Below are positions 33,654 to 35,123 of a DNA stretch of 35,123 nucleotides, one piece after another. Each line of letters begins with the position of its first letter. Position 1 is the first letter of the stretch. This stretch comes from Spirosoma oryzae (GTDB lineage Bacteria; Bacteroidota; Bacteroidia; Cytophagales; Spirosomataceae). The translations under genes and the position numbers were made by a program. The notes below the pieces were generated by a model, which worked only from the letters and a program-made list of their open reading frames with translations, did not search any database and was not told the DNA's origin. The stretch is from contig NZ_PVTE01000041.1 in assembly GCF_003002825.1 (NCBI RefSeq), positions 1-35,123 on the forward strand. Direction: 5' to 3'.

Positions 33654-34691
33654 GATTCTGCTGGGGTATTAGGTGATTAACTAAAAAAACGTTGCTAGCG
33701 AATAAGTCAACAAGCTTACCTCTTTAGAGAAGACAGTGTGAACGAGTTCGATTCTGTTGGTAATTGGGGTTGAACCTACTAGGTCACTGGCATTGTAGAT
33801 CAGGCTGGTAGCGGTTTTAAAATGCCTGATTGCTACGTTGTAGCCGAAGCACTAGTAAAAGAGCCAACCGGGTGTTCCGCTACAGGGAAGTATGTCGTAT
33901 GTGTTGCCCAGGTAATGATCAGCCGCAACACGTCCTAAAGCCGTAACTGTAATGCATTTTTTCGGAGATCTACCAACAGCTTGCTGGCAGGAAGAAGGGA
34001 GCACGCATGACCAACTGTAAATTCGTTCTGGGATGCAGGTTTGGCTAGCGAGTTCAGAGCGGCAAGCGAGACAAGCATTGACGCAATGCAGTATATCAAC
34101 GGTATGGTAGTCTATTAGTTTAATTAAAAGCAGTATTACTTTTGAACCAATGCCTGAAGCGTCTACTGACTAGGTCGTTGGGAGACGGGCTGATCACTTT
34201 GCCAAGGTGCGTATTCACGTCACTCAACCGATTCAGCGTCTTGCTTACATAAGCAAAGGCGTTGACTGGCGGCTTAATAGTGAGCATTTGGTCATGCCCT
34301 CAATGGCTATCGGGCGTCTTTTATTTAGCTAGCGCTTGGTTCGCAGTGTCGTTGGCAGGAGTGCCTCAGGCAAAGAGTACCGATGGGTAAAGGTAGTAGA
34401 ATCGCTTCCCCGCCCTTTGCTCTCACGAGCTGTCGGTTAAATCACCCTTGACTAAACAGCCTTAAGTTTGGGCCAACTTTTTTTCATCGCCATTTCGGCG
34501 CTGGTGTACGTAGTCGTAGGTCTGTCTTATAGTCTTAGTGCGCCACGAGCTACAACCAGTGAGAAACGAAGGTGTTTCTCTACCGCGGCTCCGCTTCATT
34601 TATTGATCTTACGCGTAGTCGGTCACTGCCCATCGGCCATTACTACACAGACCAATCTTAGCTGAGGAGCTACCGTTTGATGTTGACTAGT
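33654..34691. other. Gene-free 1-kb stretch
   Basis: No convincing gene on either strand. A 65-codon frame at 34468 has one hydrophobic run (LFFIAISALVYVVVGLSYSL) but no ribosome site and no ATG start, and is not accepted. A frame near 34180 (RRADHFAKVRIHVTQPIQRL) is somewhat protein-like and could be a remnant. The region between the small-gene promoter side and the IS may include the promoter of the array; none was identified. Confidence 0.4.
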
Positions 34692-34766
34692 TGTCCTGAA
34701 CCCATAAAGGTGAGCCAGTGAAAAGTAGAGTAAAAAAACTAACTTTCACAGGTTTACAAAGGGGAA

Positions 34767-35033
34767 ATGAAAGCAGCACGATTTACTGAAGCTCAGATTG
34801 TAGCAATTCTCAAACAGCAAGATAGCGGCCAAACCGTCGCGCAGATCAGCCGGGAGCACGGTATTAGTGAAGCCACCTTTTACGGATGGAAAGCTAAGTA
34901 TGGGGGCATGCAGGTTTCAGAAGTTAAACGATTGAAAGACTTGGAAGAGGAGAACCGGCGACTGAAGAAAATGTATGCCGAACTGAGTCTACAAAACGAC
35001 ATTTTTAAAGAAGCCTTGCAAAAAAAGTGGTAG
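34767..35033 (+). CDS. IS3-family transposase OrfA
   Basis: 88 residues: KAARFTEAQIVAILKQQDSG, a helix-turn-helix (VAQISREHGISEATFYGWKA) and a leucine-zipper-like coiled coil (VKRLKDLEEENRRLKKMYAE), then LSLQNDIFKEAL. OrfA binds the IS ends and controls transposition. GGGG ribosome site before the ATG. A slippery heptamer, A AAA AAG at 35021-35027, lies just before its stop; a -1 shift there moves the ribosome into orfB (VVGPAERRALARWMIGSKKL). The gene is intact, unlike the orfB part at the window start. Confidence 0.93.
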   Translation: MKAARFTEAQIVAILKQQDSGQTVAQISREHGISEATFYGWKAKYGGMQVSEVKRLKDLEEENRRLKKMYAELSLQNDIFKEALQKKW

Positions 35034-35123
35034 GGCCTGCCGAGCGCAGAGCGTTGGCCAGATGGATGATTGGGTCGAAGAAGTTGAGTCAGCGCAAAGC
35101 CTGTCGTTGGGTAGGTCTGAGTC
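35028..35123 (+). CDS. IS3-family transposase OrfB, N-terminal part, cut by window end
   Basis: In the -1 frame after the slippery site: VVGPAERRALARWMIGSKKL, then SQRKACRWVGLS at the last base. This is the N-terminal helix-turn-helix of an IS407-type OrfB. It is not interrupted here. The continuation is most likely the sequence at position 1 after a gap of about 45 codons. Confidence 0.85.

Larger units (their letters stand above)
34692..35123 (+). mobile_element. IS3-family (IS407-like) insertion sequence, 5' part
   Basis: Begins with a probable left inverted repeat (TGTCCTGAACCCATAAAGG at 34692) that resembles the end at 725-749. It carries orfA, a slippery site and the start of orfB, and is cut by the window end. 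Together with 1-749 it would make one element of roughly 1.3 kb with about 130-140 bp unseen. Confidence 0.75.

Noticed and set aside
34468..34665. 65-codon frame with one hydrophobic run
   Set aside because: No ATG, no ribosome site, and the rest of the frame has no protein-like composition.

Overview
The window looks like most or all of a plasmid from a member of the Bacteroidota, most likely a Spirosoma-like member of the Cytophagales. Three things point there. Two secreted giants end in type IX secretion (T9SS) sorting domains and sit beside a PorV-type T9SS outer-membrane protein. Decayed fragments of housekeeping genes (nuoD, rpmG, a DUF4295 gene, fabF) read like Bacteroidota proteins. 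The replication and partition genes (Rep_3 initiator with iterons, ParA, ParB) are plasmid-type. No relaxase or conjugation gene was found.

Layout. 1-749 is the 3' part of an IS3-family (IS407-like) insertion sequence. The matching 5' part (inverted repeat, orfA, start of orfB) is at 34692-35123, so the two window ends probably belong to one IS cut by the ends of a circular molecule, with roughly 130-140 bp unseen. 1107-3096 holds two unknown genes and an ArdC-type antirestriction gene. 3097-4457 is gene-poor with several palindromes. 4458-6544 is the partition operon parA-parB on the minus strand, with an operator-overlapped promoter and three regularly spaced palindromes inside parB. 6610-9953 is mostly gene-free with hairpins and an AT-rich end. 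10068-20766 is a plus-strand surface module: a secreted SGNH/sialate-O-acetylesterase-like protein, a 2098-residue repeat adhesin and a PorV paralogue. 20870-24740 is a graveyard: nuoD, rpmG, DUF4295, a cytosine-5 methyltransferase, an IS5-type transposase and fabF, all broken, plus a split unknown gene. 24795-27883 is the replication region: an unknown gene, eleven 21-bp iterons, a DnaA box, an AT-rich stretch, an inverted half-iteron operator and rep. 28031-30324 is a two-gene operon of unknown function whose first product carries an HEFFH motif. 31426-33653 is an array of very small unknown genes on the minus strand.

How it works together. Rep should bind the direct iterons to start replication and the inverted half-iterons in front of its own gene to limit itself. 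ParA represses its own promoter and partitions the plasmid with ParB. ArdC could shield entering DNA from restriction. The cargo of the plasmid is the T9SS surface module, where the PorV paralogue could serve the two large cargo proteins encoded just before it.

The most striking observation is in the IS3 transposase gene at the left end. Six GC-rich insertions of 14 or 16 bp interrupt it, and removing exactly these gives one open frame with a perfect DD(35)E triad. They fall into two related families that occur in both orientations. The second is the set of three 25-bp palindromes at an exact 63-bp period inside parB. All functional calls are by eye from sequence; no database search was run.
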